A DNA stretch of 34,989 nt from Spirochaetales bacterium (GTDB lineage Bacteria > Spirochaetota > Spirochaetia > Sphaerochaetales > Sphaerochaetaceae). The position numbers and the translations under genes are program-made. This document shows, in pieces, positions 26,614-34,989 of the stretch. Under the pieces are notes generated by a model, which did no database searches, was not told the origin of the DNA, and worked only from the letters and a program-made list of their open reading frames with translations. Location of the stretch: positions 1 to 34,989 of the forward strand of contig JALFYG010000216.1 of assembly GCA_022784805.1 (NCBI GenBank), in the 5' to 3' direction. Position 1 is the stretch's first letter. Each line of letters starts with the position of its first letter.

Positions 26614-27660
26614 TTATTCTGCAATAGACTTAAGATTGATGCGGAAGATAAGAAGAGCGTTAGGCTCAATTGTTGATGATCCACTCTCACCATAACCATA
26701 GTTAGGATGGATATAAACATAAGCTTCCTGTCCAACCTTCATGTTTGTTACTGCTTCGACAAAGCCTGGAATAAGTGACTGGAGGTTGAATGTTACATCT
26801 GTTCCTGTATCATACTGGTTTCCATCCAAGAGGAAGAGGTCATAGTCTACGACGACAGAATCTGTTGAAGTAGGAGTAGCGCCAAGCTCTTCAGCTTCGC
26901 TTACGATAAGCATCTGGTTTCCTGAAGGAAGAATGATGATTCCTTCTGTAGCCTTATTCTCTTCGAGGAAAGCTTCAGCTGCTGTAAGGTTAGAAGCTGC
27001 AAGTTCTTTGACATACTCTTCATAGAGTTTATCAAGATACTCTGCGTATGTATTGATGGCTGCTGTCATCTCATCTTCTGTCATAATCTGATTTGGGTTT
27101 TCCCAGAGAGCGTCTGCTGCGCCTTCCATGAACTCAGGTTCTGTGATGTCGAGGCCATTGTAGTAATAGAGCTGGATGGCATACATGACACCATAGGAGT
27201 ATGAGAACTTATCGAGGAGGGACTCTGGAGCTGCAAGAGCAAGGATTTCATCCTTGGTGAACATATCTCCTGGCTCATCTTTGAGCCCTGCTGCATAGTA
27301 GTTTGTAGCATAATCATCAACGATTGTTGACATCTCTGTTGTATCGATAAGAGGAGTTTCTGATCCTTCAAGGACATCTGCAATACCTCTGAGCCAATAT
27401 GCACCATTAAGGCTGATTCCCTGAGAAATAAGATCCTTTGTGATTACATAGCCATATGCATAGCTGAAAGAAGAATACATATCTTCTTTATTGACTTCTC
27501 CATAGTGGATTCTGTCTTCCTTGATTTCTTCAACGATTTCTGCGACCAACTCTTGGTTGTTCTCTTGTTCGATGATCTCTTTTGCACCTGTTGCAAAAAG
27601 AGAAGATACTGTGAACATGACGAGCATAAGAAGAACTGCTGTAGTTTTGACTGTCTTCAT
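26614..27660 (-). CDS. FKBP-type peptidyl-prolyl cis-trans isomerase (FkpA/Mip-like), exported
   Basis: Signal MKTVKTTAVLLMLVMFTVSSLFATGAKE; YSSFSYAYGYVITKDLISQGISLNGAYWLRGIADVL; VVVDYDLFLLDGNQYDTG...IPGFVEAVTNMKVGQEAYVYIHPNYGYGESGSSTIEPNALLIFRINL. Confidence 0.8.
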   Translation of the reverse strand: MKTVKTTAVLLMLVMFTVSSLFATGAKEIIEQENNQELVAEIVEEIKEDRIHYGEVNKEDMYSSFSYAYGYVITKDLISQGISLNGAYWLRGIADVLEGSETPLIDTTEMSTIVDDYATNYYAAGLKDEPGDMFTKDEILALAAPESLLDKFSYSYGVMYAIQLYYYNGLDITEPEFMEGAADALWENPNQIMTEDEMTAAINTYAEYLDKLYEEYVKELAASNLTAAEAFLEENKATEGIIILPSGNQMLIVSEAEELGATPTSTDSVVVDYDLFLLDGNQYDTGTDVTFNLQSLIPGFVEAVTNMKVGQEAYVYIHPNYGYGESGSSTIEPNALLIFRINLKSIAE

Positions 27661-27791
27661 TAATATCTCTCCTTTGTTTGTTATCGTGAAATAATGTAAT
27701 CCTTCTTCTATTTTGGGGCAATAAAAGTTTCATACATTGGGTGAAGAATGAGTGTATTTTAGGTTGTTGCTCTATGTGGTACTATAAAGCC

Positions 27792-28472
27792 ATGAAAGGT
27801 ATTGTTGCAGGAACAGGTGTCGATAAAATCGAAGAAATCAGAAAAGAATCCCATGTTATCCAAACAAAATATGGAGAAGTAGAGTATTACATCTATAACG
27901 ATATAGTCATTATTCCTCGACACGGGAGAAATCACTCTCTTCCTCCCCATAGGATAAACTATATGGCAAATATTGAGGCATTAAGCTTACTTGGAGTAGA
28001 TAGTGTCGTCGGAATATATTGCGTTGGCTCCATTACAGATAAAGTTGGAATGGGGGAGTATGGAATACTCTCTGACTATATGGACTTCTCAGGAAGAAAC
28101 ATCACTTTCTTTGATGAGAGCGTGAAGCATACTTCAGTTTCTAATCCTTTTGACGAGAATCTCTCTAAGAAACTGAAAAAAGCTCTGTCTGTTGCAAAAG
28201 AGGATGTCATATATGTCACCACTAATGGCCCAAGATTTGAAACCAGAGCAGAAGTCAATGCTTATAGAATACTAGGGGGAGATGTTGTAGGCATGACTGG
28301 AGGAAGCGAGATGACTCTGATGCTGGAAAAAGGTATTAAGATGGCAGCTCTCTGTTACTCAATCAACTGGTGTACAGGAGTGAAGAAAGATTTCTCTTTC
28401 TCTGAAGAGGAAGACACTGAGGCTATGTCCAATAGAACACTAGAAGCAGCTTTGGAGGCTCTAAGTGAGTGA
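27792..28472 (+). CDS. S-methyl-5'-thioadenosine phosphorylase / purine nucleoside phosphorylase family
   Basis: MKGIVAGTGVDKIE; IIPRHGRNHSLPPHRINYMANIEALSLLGVDSVVGIYCVGSI; TNGPRFETRAEVNAYRILGGDVVGMTGGSEMTLM. Confidence 0.8.
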   Translation: MKGIVAGTGVDKIEEIRKESHVIQTKYGEVEYYIYNDIVIIPRHGRNHSLPPHRINYMANIEALSLLGVDSVVGIYCVGSITDKVGMGEYGILSDYMDFSGRNITFFDESVKHTSVSNPFDENLSKKLKKALSVAKEDVIYVTTNGPRFETRAEVNAYRILGGDVVGMTGGSEMTLMLEKGIKMAALCYSINWCTGVKKDFSFSEEEDTEAMSNRTLEAALEALSE

Positions 28473-28668
28473 TACCGAATTAGAGAAATATAGAAAGATG
28501 CACTCTGATATTAAGCGCCTATATAAAGAGTGCGAAAAAGAGATGGAATCTTTAAAAGTCCAGAATAAGACAAAGACAATTTCATTTAGAGAAGCTATGG
28601 GAAAGAAAGGATTCTATGCAAAGATACTCTCTATGTATAGTAAATATGGAATAGAAGACATTGAGTGA
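28465..28668 (+). CDS. Hypothetical small protein (67 aa), translationally coupled to the phosphorylase gene
   Basis: GTG start overlapping the upstream stop; no family recognised. Confidence 0.4.
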   Translation: MSDTELEKYRKMHSDIKRLYKECEKEMESLKVQNKTKTISFREAMGKKGFYAKILSMYSKYGIEDIE

Positions 28669-28685
28669 TTATGTATAAACCATAG

Positions 28686-28922
28686 TTGTCCTGGTATCTC
28701 AATAAGGTCCAGTCCACTAAGGACAGAAGAGAGTATTACTTGGAGCCTACTCAGAAATATATAGATGAATTCAATATCAGCTATTCTTATCTAAATACTG
28801 TCGTTGACCGAGTACTTAAGCGCTTTCCCAAGGAAGATGTAGATAAACTTAAAAAGATGCTGAAGATTATTAATGAAGAATTGATGCCTGAATACTCTGT
28901 TCCTCATGGAGAGAATATCTGA
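28686..28922 (+). pseudogene. Possible C-terminal fragment of a MarR-family regulator
   Basis: LNKVQSTKDRREYYLEPTQKYIDEFNISYSYLNTVVDRVLKRFPKEDVDKLKKMLKIINEEL resembles the MarR wing (s.kDRR..y..lT) and C-terminal helix; DNA-binding helix region absent. Confidence 0.45.
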
Positions 28923-29079
28923 AATAGCCTTATATCTAAAAAATACTTGTAAGTATTAAGTTGATGTAGGTTGGCGAAAAATAAGTATGAGCCATTATTG
29001 ATTTCTTGCTTTTTTACCATCAAAAATGATGCCATCATATTTGATTGTAAAATCATTAATAATATTTTATAATACCTAT

Positions 29080-30477
29080 ATGAAGAAAGACGCTATATTT
29101 ATTGGAAGAGAGAAAGAAGTAAGACTATTAGAGAATTCCATTGCTGATCATGCAAAAGGCATATGTATTTATGGTCCGAGACGTGTGGGAAAGACGGCTT
29201 TGATCAATCATGTTCTTTCGTCTCTTGATCCCTCTTCTGTAATTTACTATGAGTGTGTCAAAGGAACATATACATATAATTTAGAACTTCTAGCAGGAGA
29301 AGTAGCAAGGGTTCTCAATCTTTCATATGTACGGAATATACGAGATATCTTTGAAATAATTGAAGCGATAAAGCGAGAGTGTAGAGATAAACATATTGTC
29401 CTTGTAATCGATGAATATCCTTATATGAGAGAAGAGCTTCCAGATGGAGTCCTTGACTCATACATGCAACGAATTATTGATATGACGAAGGGGGAAATTA
29501 CATTAGTACTATCCGGATCTTATATTACAGTCATGAAAGAAATGCTGGAATATGGAAATCCATTATTCGGCAGATTTGACAGATTAATTGAACTGAAGCC
29601 TTTTTCATACCTGGAGGCGGCAAGGTTTTATCCAGGGATATCAGTAAGAGACAAGATTGCTTTCTATTCTGTTTTTGGTGGGTATCCTTTTGTTCTGAAA
29701 ATGCTTGATGAAGATAAGTCTCTCTTTGACAACATAGTTGATAATCTTTTGGATGAAGGTAGTTATGTCAGAAATAATGTAGAGAACGTACTCTTTATGG
29801 AAGCGGGGCGTAGCGGGATCCCATCAGAGCTGTTATATCGCATCGGAAACGGAAGAATGCGATATAGTGAGATAGAAAACTTGATGAGTGAAGATGTATC
29901 AGGAACTCTTGATAGGAGTCTCAAAAGACTAATGAGTATGGGAATTATTGAAAAGCTTAGTCCCATAAACCGAAAGAACGACAGGAAGAAAACATTCTAT
30001 GAGATTAAGGACAATCTGTTGAGATTTTACTTTACGTATATAGAGCCATATAAAGCCATGATATTACGCACAAAGCCTTCTGAGTTTTATAAAACTATGA
30101 TAGAGCCTTCATTAGATACTTTTGTTTCAAAGCGTTTTGAAGGAATAGTCAAGGAATACTTCTATCTTACTGTCGGTACTTCTGCCCAAGATATAGGTAC
30201 ATACTGGTATGATGACCCCAAAAAACACAAGAATGGGGAATTTGATTGTGTTCTAAAGTTAAATGATGGAAGCTACAAAGTATTTGAAGCAAAGTATCTG
30301 AAGAAACCGATGGACAAAAGTTTGTATGAAGAAGAAAGAAAAAAGATGAAAGAAATCCCTCAATTGGACATCTCCTCTTATGGCTTTGTTTCTTCTTCAG
30401 CCTTTTCTTTTGATACCCAGTCTTATCCTGATACTTTCATAGACGGAGAAGCGTTGTACTCGTTGGAGAATCTATAA
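29080..30477 (+). CDS. Archaeal-type AAA ATPase with DUF234-like C-terminus
   Basis: FIGREKEVRLLENSI; Walker A IYGPRRVGKTALINHVL; IVLVIDEYPYMRE; LVLSGSYITVMKEML; C-term DIGTYWYDDPKKHKNGEFDCVLKLNDGSYKVFEAKYLKKP (DUF234 nuclease-like E-x-K region). Confidence 0.85.
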   Translation: MKKDAIFIGREKEVRLLENSIADHAKGICIYGPRRVGKTALINHVLSSLDPSSVIYYECVKGTYTYNLELLAGEVARVLNLSYVRNIRDIFEIIEAIKRECRDKHIVLVIDEYPYMREELPDGVLDSYMQRIIDMTKGEITLVLSGSYITVMKEMLEYGNPLFGRFDRLIELKPFSYLEAARFYPGISVRDKIAFYSVFGGYPFVLKMLDEDKSLFDNIVDNLLDEGSYVRNNVENVLFMEAGRSGIPSELLYRIGNGRMRYSEIENLMSEDVSGTLDRSLKRLMSMGIIEKLSPINRKNDRKKTFYEIKDNLLRFYFTYIEPYKAMILRTKPSEFYKTMIEPSLDTFVSKRFEGIVKEYFYLTVGTSAQDIGTYWYDDPKKHKNGEFDCVLKLNDGSYKVFEAKYLKKPMDKSLYEEERKKMKEIPQLDISSYGFVSSSAFSFDTQSYPDTFIDGEALYSLENL

Positions 30478-30580
30478 AGACTACGATGTGTTTTACCTTT
30501 TGTGTCTCTTTAATTAAGGAATAATCAAACGATCTTGAAGCTATATTATTTCTTTGTGAACGAAATAGATAATAATCTAT

Positions 30581-30600
30581 CTGTTGCATTCTGTTGCATT
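30581..30600. repeat. Tandem duplication of CTGTTGCATT (2 x 10 bp)
   Basis: CTGTTGCATTCTGTTGCATT. Confidence 0.9.
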
Positions 30601-30658
30601 TTTTACTTTCGCCTTTTAACATACAGTGTTATAACCATAAGTAAATGTGGAGGGAAAA

Positions 30659-31366
30659 ATGAAAAAGACACTTGAAAACCAATCTAATCTAAAAAAAGGC
30701 GGCGGTATTCTTACAGAGCCAGAGAATCATGGTGGCTTATATATTGTCATGGATTTTGATGAGATGGATCTTAAATATCTTTATGAATCAGATAACCATC
30801 TTCAGCCAATATCTCACTTCAAATATCATGTCTTTACTGAAGAAGAGAAAGACTATGACTTAATGGAGAAACTTGAAAAGTATATCAAGGGATATCAGGA
30901 ACTGTTGAATAAGCGTGGATACGCTGACAGCGTCTCTTATTATTACTCAGAGGACATTGAGGACAAGATGTTCCATATGACACCACTGGACGACCTGACA
31001 ATGGCATCATTCCCTGATATGTGTTACTTCATCCTCAGACATGAGGAGATGGACAAGAATGATACCTTTGTCCACATTATCTGGCATAAGAATGGTGACT
31101 ATCATGTGGTTGTAAAGGCCATGGATGAAGTTGAGATTCCAAATATCGAGGCCAAGGTCATTGAGATGCCGGAGAACCTATCAATGCATCTCAGCGATAA
31201 CGGTGACTTCCAGCTTGATGTTCCTCATGACGGAGGAGAGTGGATGGGCTTCTTTGATAACCTCTCCTCTTTTGCCAAAGAGACAGAGAAAATCCCTGGT
31301 GTAATCATTGTTTCAAGAGCCAATGGCAAGAATAGATATTTTAAGCCTAGAAAGTCATTTTCTTAA
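30659..31366 (+). CDS. Hypothetical protein (about 235 aa)
   Basis: ATG with GGAGGG SD; composition and codon usage like neighbouring genes; no family recognised. Confidence 0.6.
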   Translation: MKKTLENQSNLKKGGGILTEPENHGGLYIVMDFDEMDLKYLYESDNHLQPISHFKYHVFTEEEKDYDLMEKLEKYIKGYQELLNKRGYADSVSYYYSEDIEDKMFHMTPLDDLTMASFPDMCYFILRHEEMDKNDTFVHIIWHKNGDYHVVVKAMDEVEIPNIEAKVIEMPENLSMHLSDNGDFQLDVPHDGGEWMGFFDNLSSFAKETEKIPGVIIVSRANGKNRYFKPRKSFS

Positions 31367-31442
31367 TGGAAACAATACTATTGACCGAAAGGCACAGATT
31401 CAACTATTCTAACATAGTTAATTAACAAACAAGGAGAATGAC

Positions 31443-31607
31443 ATGTCCAAAGCACATAGAGGAAGTGGCATCAGAGATCAGTTCAACAACGGAAGAGCAG
31501 AATGCCCTATCTGTAAGAGAACTGCTGTCAAGTGCCTTTATGAAAAGGAAGTTGACGGAGCTAAGGTCAAGATCTGCAAAGAGTGCAACGCCAAGCTCTC
31601 AAAGTAA
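31443..31607 (+). CDS. Small zinc-ribbon-like protein (54 aa, CPIC...CKEC)
   Basis: AAGGAG SD; MSKAHRGSGIRDQFNNGRAECPICKRTAVKCLYEKEVDGAKVKICKECNAKLSK; too short for the supplied ORF track. Confidence 0.7.
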   Translation: MSKAHRGSGIRDQFNNGRAECPICKRTAVKCLYEKEVDGAKVKICKECNAKLSK

Positions 31608-31623
31608 CTTTTAAATAGGCTTT

Positions 31624-32049
31624 ATGTTCGGCAAGAAAAAAAAGACTATGCCGGAAGAGATGAGGATGCACTGCAGTGCACCCTCATTTTCTTTAAGGCT
31701 AGGTAAAATACTATCCATTTGGTCAAAAGATGAATTCAAGAGTGAGAAGGCTTCTCTCTCTGGAAAGATTGTTGCCCTTTACCCAGGAATTAACATACTC
31801 AATGATCCCTCTGGCTGGGCAAAACTCCTATGTGACGCTTACTTTGTAATTATTCTTTATAGCTATGATGACAAAGCTGTCTTAGATCTGAAGAAGGCTT
31901 TTGAGAAGGTTATATATTCTCCTATCACAAAACATCTCTCAGGTGTGGCCATAGCCAAGACAGAGGAAGAGGCCATCTCTCTTATCAGGACTATAAAGAC
32001 AGAAAGCGAAAGAGAAGTGGTCACCATTAACAATACCGAGGAAGAATAG
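31624..32049 (+). CDS. Hypothetical protein (141 aa) immediately upstream of yicC
   Basis: ATG ORF, 1-nt gap to the yicC-like gene. Confidence 0.6.
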   Translation: MFGKKKKTMPEEMRMHCSAPSFSLRLGKILSIWSKDEFKSEKASLSGKIVALYPGINILNDPSGWAKLLCDAYFVIILYSYDDKAVLDLKKAFEKVIYSPITKHLSGVAIAKTEEEAISLIRTIKTESEREVVTINNTEEE

Positions 32050-32050
32050 A

Positions 32051-32917
32051 ATGAAGAGCATGACAGGCTACGGCCACAGTATATATAAGTCCAGCGACTA
32101 TATCTTGGAAGTCGAGATCAAGAGCTATAACAATAGGTATCTTGATATTTCCCATAATATAAATCCTCTCTTGTCTTCTTATGAAACATATGTAGATGGA
32201 GAGATAAGAAAAGTCTCCAGTCGTGGTCACTTGGATGTTTCCATGAAGCTTAAGACTCTCTCCACACCAACCGAGCTTGTGTTGGATGAGAATCTATTAT
32301 CCCAATATAAAAACTCCATTGATCGCATTTCTTCTCTCACTGGAGCAGCGCTCCCAGACGCAGGCTTCTACACGACACTCGAAGGAGTAATATCAAACAC
32401 ACGAACTGTAGACCAAGACTTCTATAGAGAAGGAGTGGAGGAAGCAGTAAGAGAAGCCTTGAAGATGCTTGACGAGAGCAAGAGAAGGGAAGGCGAGGGT
32501 ACTAAGAAAGACTTGGAGAAGCTTGGAGAGAAGTTCAAGGCTTCTCTGGAAGTTATTCTTAGCAAGAAAGATGAGATGGAAGAATACTTCAAGAGAATAC
32601 TCTTGGAGAAATATGAAGAGCTCTTGGGAGAGAAGGGAAAGGATGACCCAAGATTCTTAAGTGAGGTTGCGGCACTCCTCGTGAAATATTCCATCAACGA
32701 AGAGTGCTCAAGGCTTAAGGTTCATCTTTCCCAGTATGACAAGCTTCTTGAAAGCAATGAAAGCGTAGGAAAGCAATTGGACTTCTTATGCCAGGAGATG
32801 AACAGGGAAATAAACACAACTGCAAGTAAGAGCCAGATGGTTGAGATAAACTTGGAAGTTGTAAAGATGAAAGATGCCCTTGAAGATATAAGGGAACAAG
32901 CGAGGAACATAGAATGA
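32051..32917 (+). CDS. YicC/YloC family endoribonuclease-like protein
   Basis: MKSMTGYGHSIYKSSDYILEVEIKSYNNRYLDI; C-term VGKQLDFLCQEMNREINTTASKSQMVEINLEVVKMKDALEDIREQARNIE. Confidence 0.92.
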   Translation: MKSMTGYGHSIYKSSDYILEVEIKSYNNRYLDISHNINPLLSSYETYVDGEIRKVSSRGHLDVSMKLKTLSTPTELVLDENLLSQYKNSIDRISSLTGAALPDAGFYTTLEGVISNTRTVDQDFYREGVEEAVREALKMLDESKRREGEGTKKDLEKLGEKFKASLEVILSKKDEMEEYFKRILLEKYEELLGEKGKDDPRFLSEVAALLVKYSINEECSRLKVHLSQYDKLLESNESVGKQLDFLCQEMNREINTTASKSQMVEINLEVVKMKDALEDIREQARNIE

Positions 32918-33438
32918 GAATAGCAATATCAAGTAAAAGCGGATGTGGCAACACCACGGTTTCTACTCTTCTTTCCCAGAGACTTGGCTATCCTATGGTT
33001 AACTTTACATTCCGTCAGATGGCACAGGAGAGAGGCGTAGACTTCTGGGCATTCTGTCGTATGGCTGAAGACGACTATGAAATAGACAAGGAACTAGACA
33101 GACGCCAGGTTGAGATGGCTATGGAAAAGAGGGATTGTATCCTTGCGTCCCGTTTGGCTATCTGGATGCTGAAGGAAGCTGACTTGAAGGTATATCTTAC
33201 AGCTACAGCTGAAACAAGAGCCAAGAGAGTCTTCAACAGGGAAGGCGGCAGCCTTGAAGAGAGATACAAGGAGACCGTAAGAAGGGACGAGAACGATACT
33301 AACCGTTATAGGATCATCTACGGTATCGACAACAGTAAGCCTGAAGAGTGTTCTGACCTTATCATCGCCACTGATGATAAGACTCCAGAGGAGATTGTAT
33401 CCCTCATTATTGAGGAAGTAGAGAAGAGATCTAAATAA
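32914..33438 (+). CDS. Cytidylate kinase-like protein
   Basis: MRIAISSKSGCGNTTVSTLLSQRLGYPMVNFTFRQMAQERG; SRLAIWMLKEADLKVYLTATAETRAKRVFNREGG; ATGA overlap with yicC. Confidence 0.8.
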   Translation: MRIAISSKSGCGNTTVSTLLSQRLGYPMVNFTFRQMAQERGVDFWAFCRMAEDDYEIDKELDRRQVEMAMEKRDCILASRLAIWMLKEADLKVYLTATAETRAKRVFNREGGSLEERYKETVRRDENDTNRYRIIYGIDNSKPEECSDLIIATDDKTPEEIVSLIIEEVEKRSK

Positions 33439-33590
33439 TAGGTTTCCTACCTGAAGAATAATGCTTATTATTTCTTTGTACTTCTTTCAGTAATTATTAC
33501 TCTCTTGAGTAAAAACAATTACATATGGTTGTTGATTGAAAGGGGAGTTTTACATAGAATAGTAAAGCTTACATATAATGATAAGGAGAT

Positions 33591-33800
33591 TTGGCTTTGA
33601 ACATTCCACTTGATAAACTTATCGACAATGAAACCAACGTATACGAGATGACTTGTGTCGCCATTAAGGAGGCCAACATCTACAGTGCAACAGATAAGAA
33701 GAAGGAAATCGAAAGAAATGGAGACAAGGTTGTTTCCGTAGTTCTTTCCCGTGCCCTTAACGGCGAAATTGAATACGACGTTGAGAAGGAAGACCTCTAA
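33591..33800 (+). CDS. rpoZ: DNA-directed RNA polymerase omega subunit-like protein
   Basis: TTG start with AAGGAG SD; MALNIPLDKLIDNETNVYEMTCVAIKEANIYSATDKKKEIERNGDKVVSVVLSRALNGEIEYDVEKEDL; between cmk-like and miaA. Confidence 0.55.
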   Translation: MALNIPLDKLIDNETNVYEMTCVAIKEANIYSATDKKKEIERNGDKVVSVVLSRALNGEIEYDVEKEDL

Positions 33801-34716
33801 AGATAAGGCTGTGGTGGTCTTCGGCCCCACAGCTGTAGGTAAGACTGCTCTTACAGAAGAACTCTTCTCTTCAGGCTTTGAAATTATCAACGCTGATAGC
33901 GTTCAGGTCTATAAGTATCTTGATATAGCATCTGCCAAGCCTGAAAAAGAGCTGATGGAGAAAATACCTCATCATTTAGTTGATATCAGATTCCCCTGGG
34001 AGCAATATACCTCGGGGGATTTCTGTAATGATGCGGAGTCTCTCATCAAAGAAATAAATGAAAGAGGAAAGATTCCTCTTATTACCGGTGGAACCGCTTA
34101 CTATTTCAAAGAGCTGCTGTATGGTCCATCCACCACACCTGTTTCAAATCCAATGACAAGGGAAGAGATACAAAGAGAGATCGATGAGATAGGTCTCGAC
34201 AAGGCTTATGAAAAGCTATATTCCCTTGATCCAGTTGCCGCTGAGAAGATTAATAGAAACGACCGCTATCGTATCTCAAGGGCACTGGAAGTAATAAAGG
34301 ATTCAAATCGCCCTCTCTCTTCTTTCTCTGTTTCTGATAGCGTCAGGGATGATATAGACTTTGTGATTATCGGTCTCAAACGAGATAAATCCATATTGGA
34401 CGAGAGAATCAAGCAGAGAGTAGACATTATGTTTGACATGGGAGCAATAGAAGAGATGAAGAAACTTCTCTCTATGGGCGCTTCTCTATCTTGGCCTGGA
34501 ATGCAAGGGATAGGGTACAGAGAGTGGTTTGATGCCTTGGAGAGCGGAGAGTGCTCTGTATCAATTATAAAGGATATGATCGTAAGATCATCAATCAAGT
34601 ATGCTAAGCGCCAAATGACTTTCTTCTCATCATTCAAAGAAACAAAATGGTTCTCTCCTTTGGAAATAGAAGAAATCAAGAATTATCTTATTGATAACAA
34701 CATTGATATCGCTTGA
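33751..34716 (+). CDS. miaA: tRNA dimethylallyltransferase (true start uncertain, overlaps rpoZ-like gene)
   Basis: VVVFGPTAVGKTALTEEL, EIINADSVQVYKYLDIASAKP, PHHLVDI, YTSGDF, LITGGTAYYFKELLYG, MQGIGYREW. Confidence 0.92.
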   Translation: MPLTAKLNTTLRRKTSKDKAVVVFGPTAVGKTALTEELFSSGFEIINADSVQVYKYLDIASAKPEKELMEKIPHHLVDIRFPWEQYTSGDFCNDAESLIKEINERGKIPLITGGTAYYFKELLYGPSTTPVSNPMTREEIQREIDEIGLDKAYEKLYSLDPVAAEKINRNDRYRISRALEVIKDSNRPLSSFSVSDSVRDDIDFVIIGLKRDKSILDERIKQRVDIMFDMGAIEEMKKLLSMGASLSWPGMQGIGYREWFDALESGECSVSIIKDMIVRSSIKYAKRQMTFFSSFKETKWFSPLEIEEIKNYLIDNNIDIA

Positions 34717-34937
34717 AGCTGAGATCAGAAACAAAGTCTTTTTTACAGTATCTTTTGGTTTTTTAGCTCTATTTATAGTCTCAGAAAACACCACTAAATT
34801 ACGATCTTAAAAATGAAGTGCAGGCAGGTTTATAGAACCTGTTTATGAAAAATTCTTGAAAAAAGTGAAAAAGTGTCCTCTTTTGCCCCTGTTTGGCACC
34901 TTTTTTTATTGTTATGGTTTTAATGGAGGATAAAATC

Positions 34938-34989
34938 ATGAATAACAATGAAAATGTAACAATCAAAATCAAGACATCAATAAATGACC
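34938..34989 (+). CDS. Start of a CDS truncated by the window end (MNNNENVTIKIKTSIND...)
   Basis: GGAGGA SD at 34925-34930 and ATG; frame open to the end. Confidence 0.5.
   Translation, partial: MNNNENVTIKIKTSIND

Noticed and set aside
30581-30600. Tandem CTGTTGCATT x2 as a possible phase-variable repeat
   Set aside because: Only two units and intergenic; could be chance or a simple duplication
33751-33800. miaA/rpoZ 50-nt overlap as a deliberate overlapping gene pair
   Set aside because: The GTG at 33751 is probably an over-extended ORF start; the conserved MiaA region begins near 33808, so the true overlap is likely small or absent
34825-34841. CAGGTT-TATAG-AACCTG hairpin after miaA
   Set aside because: Short 6-bp stem without a T-tract; weak support as a terminator or regulator
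34895-34915. TTTGGCACCTTTTTTTATTG resembling a sigma-54 promoter upstream of the last CDS
   Set aside because: The -24 like GGCAC is present but the -12 GC element at proper spacing is absent
1-34989. CRISPR arrays, tRNA/rRNA genes, transposases or integrases
   Set aside because: No regularly spaced repeats, no tRNA T-loop/acceptor pattern and no recombinase motifs were seen by eye; tRNAscan or Infernal would be needed to be certain

Overview
The window reads as an AT-rich bacterial chromosome segment, probably spirochaete-like. That placement is inference from gene content and protein style; no search was run. Housekeeping blocks are recognisable: glmM-type phosphohexomutase and galE; a CcdA-TlpA fusion; nagA; mscL between two FKBP-like genes; an MTA/purine nucleoside phosphorylase; and yicC, cmk-like, rpoZ-like and miaA. 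Accessory blocks lie between them. (1) At 6481-15636 there is a cluster of exported proteins: lipoproteins, predicted beta-barrels, a caspase-like (C14) lipoprotein with an intact His/Cys pair, duplicated paralogues, and a shared upstream motif TGTCATAGTTGTGTCA. (2) At 17189-20885 four exported, probably beta-barrel proteins sit between nagA and a YhcH/YjgK/YiaL-like gene. (3) At 21602-24239 there is a candidate anti-phage/toxin-antitoxin island: AAA ATPase, then an RloB-like TOPRIM protein split by an apparent 1-nt frameshift, then a Panacea/SocA-like protein. It has a palindromic promoter region and is followed by a degenerate copy of the ATPase 5' end. (4) A 25-aa hydrophobic micro-ORF with a perfect Shine-Dalgarno and its own terminator lies at 4566-4643. 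Candidate new biology: the ATPase-RloB-Panacea trio and the caspase-lipoprotein/beta-barrel surface module. No rRNA, tRNA, CRISPR array or transposase was found by eye.
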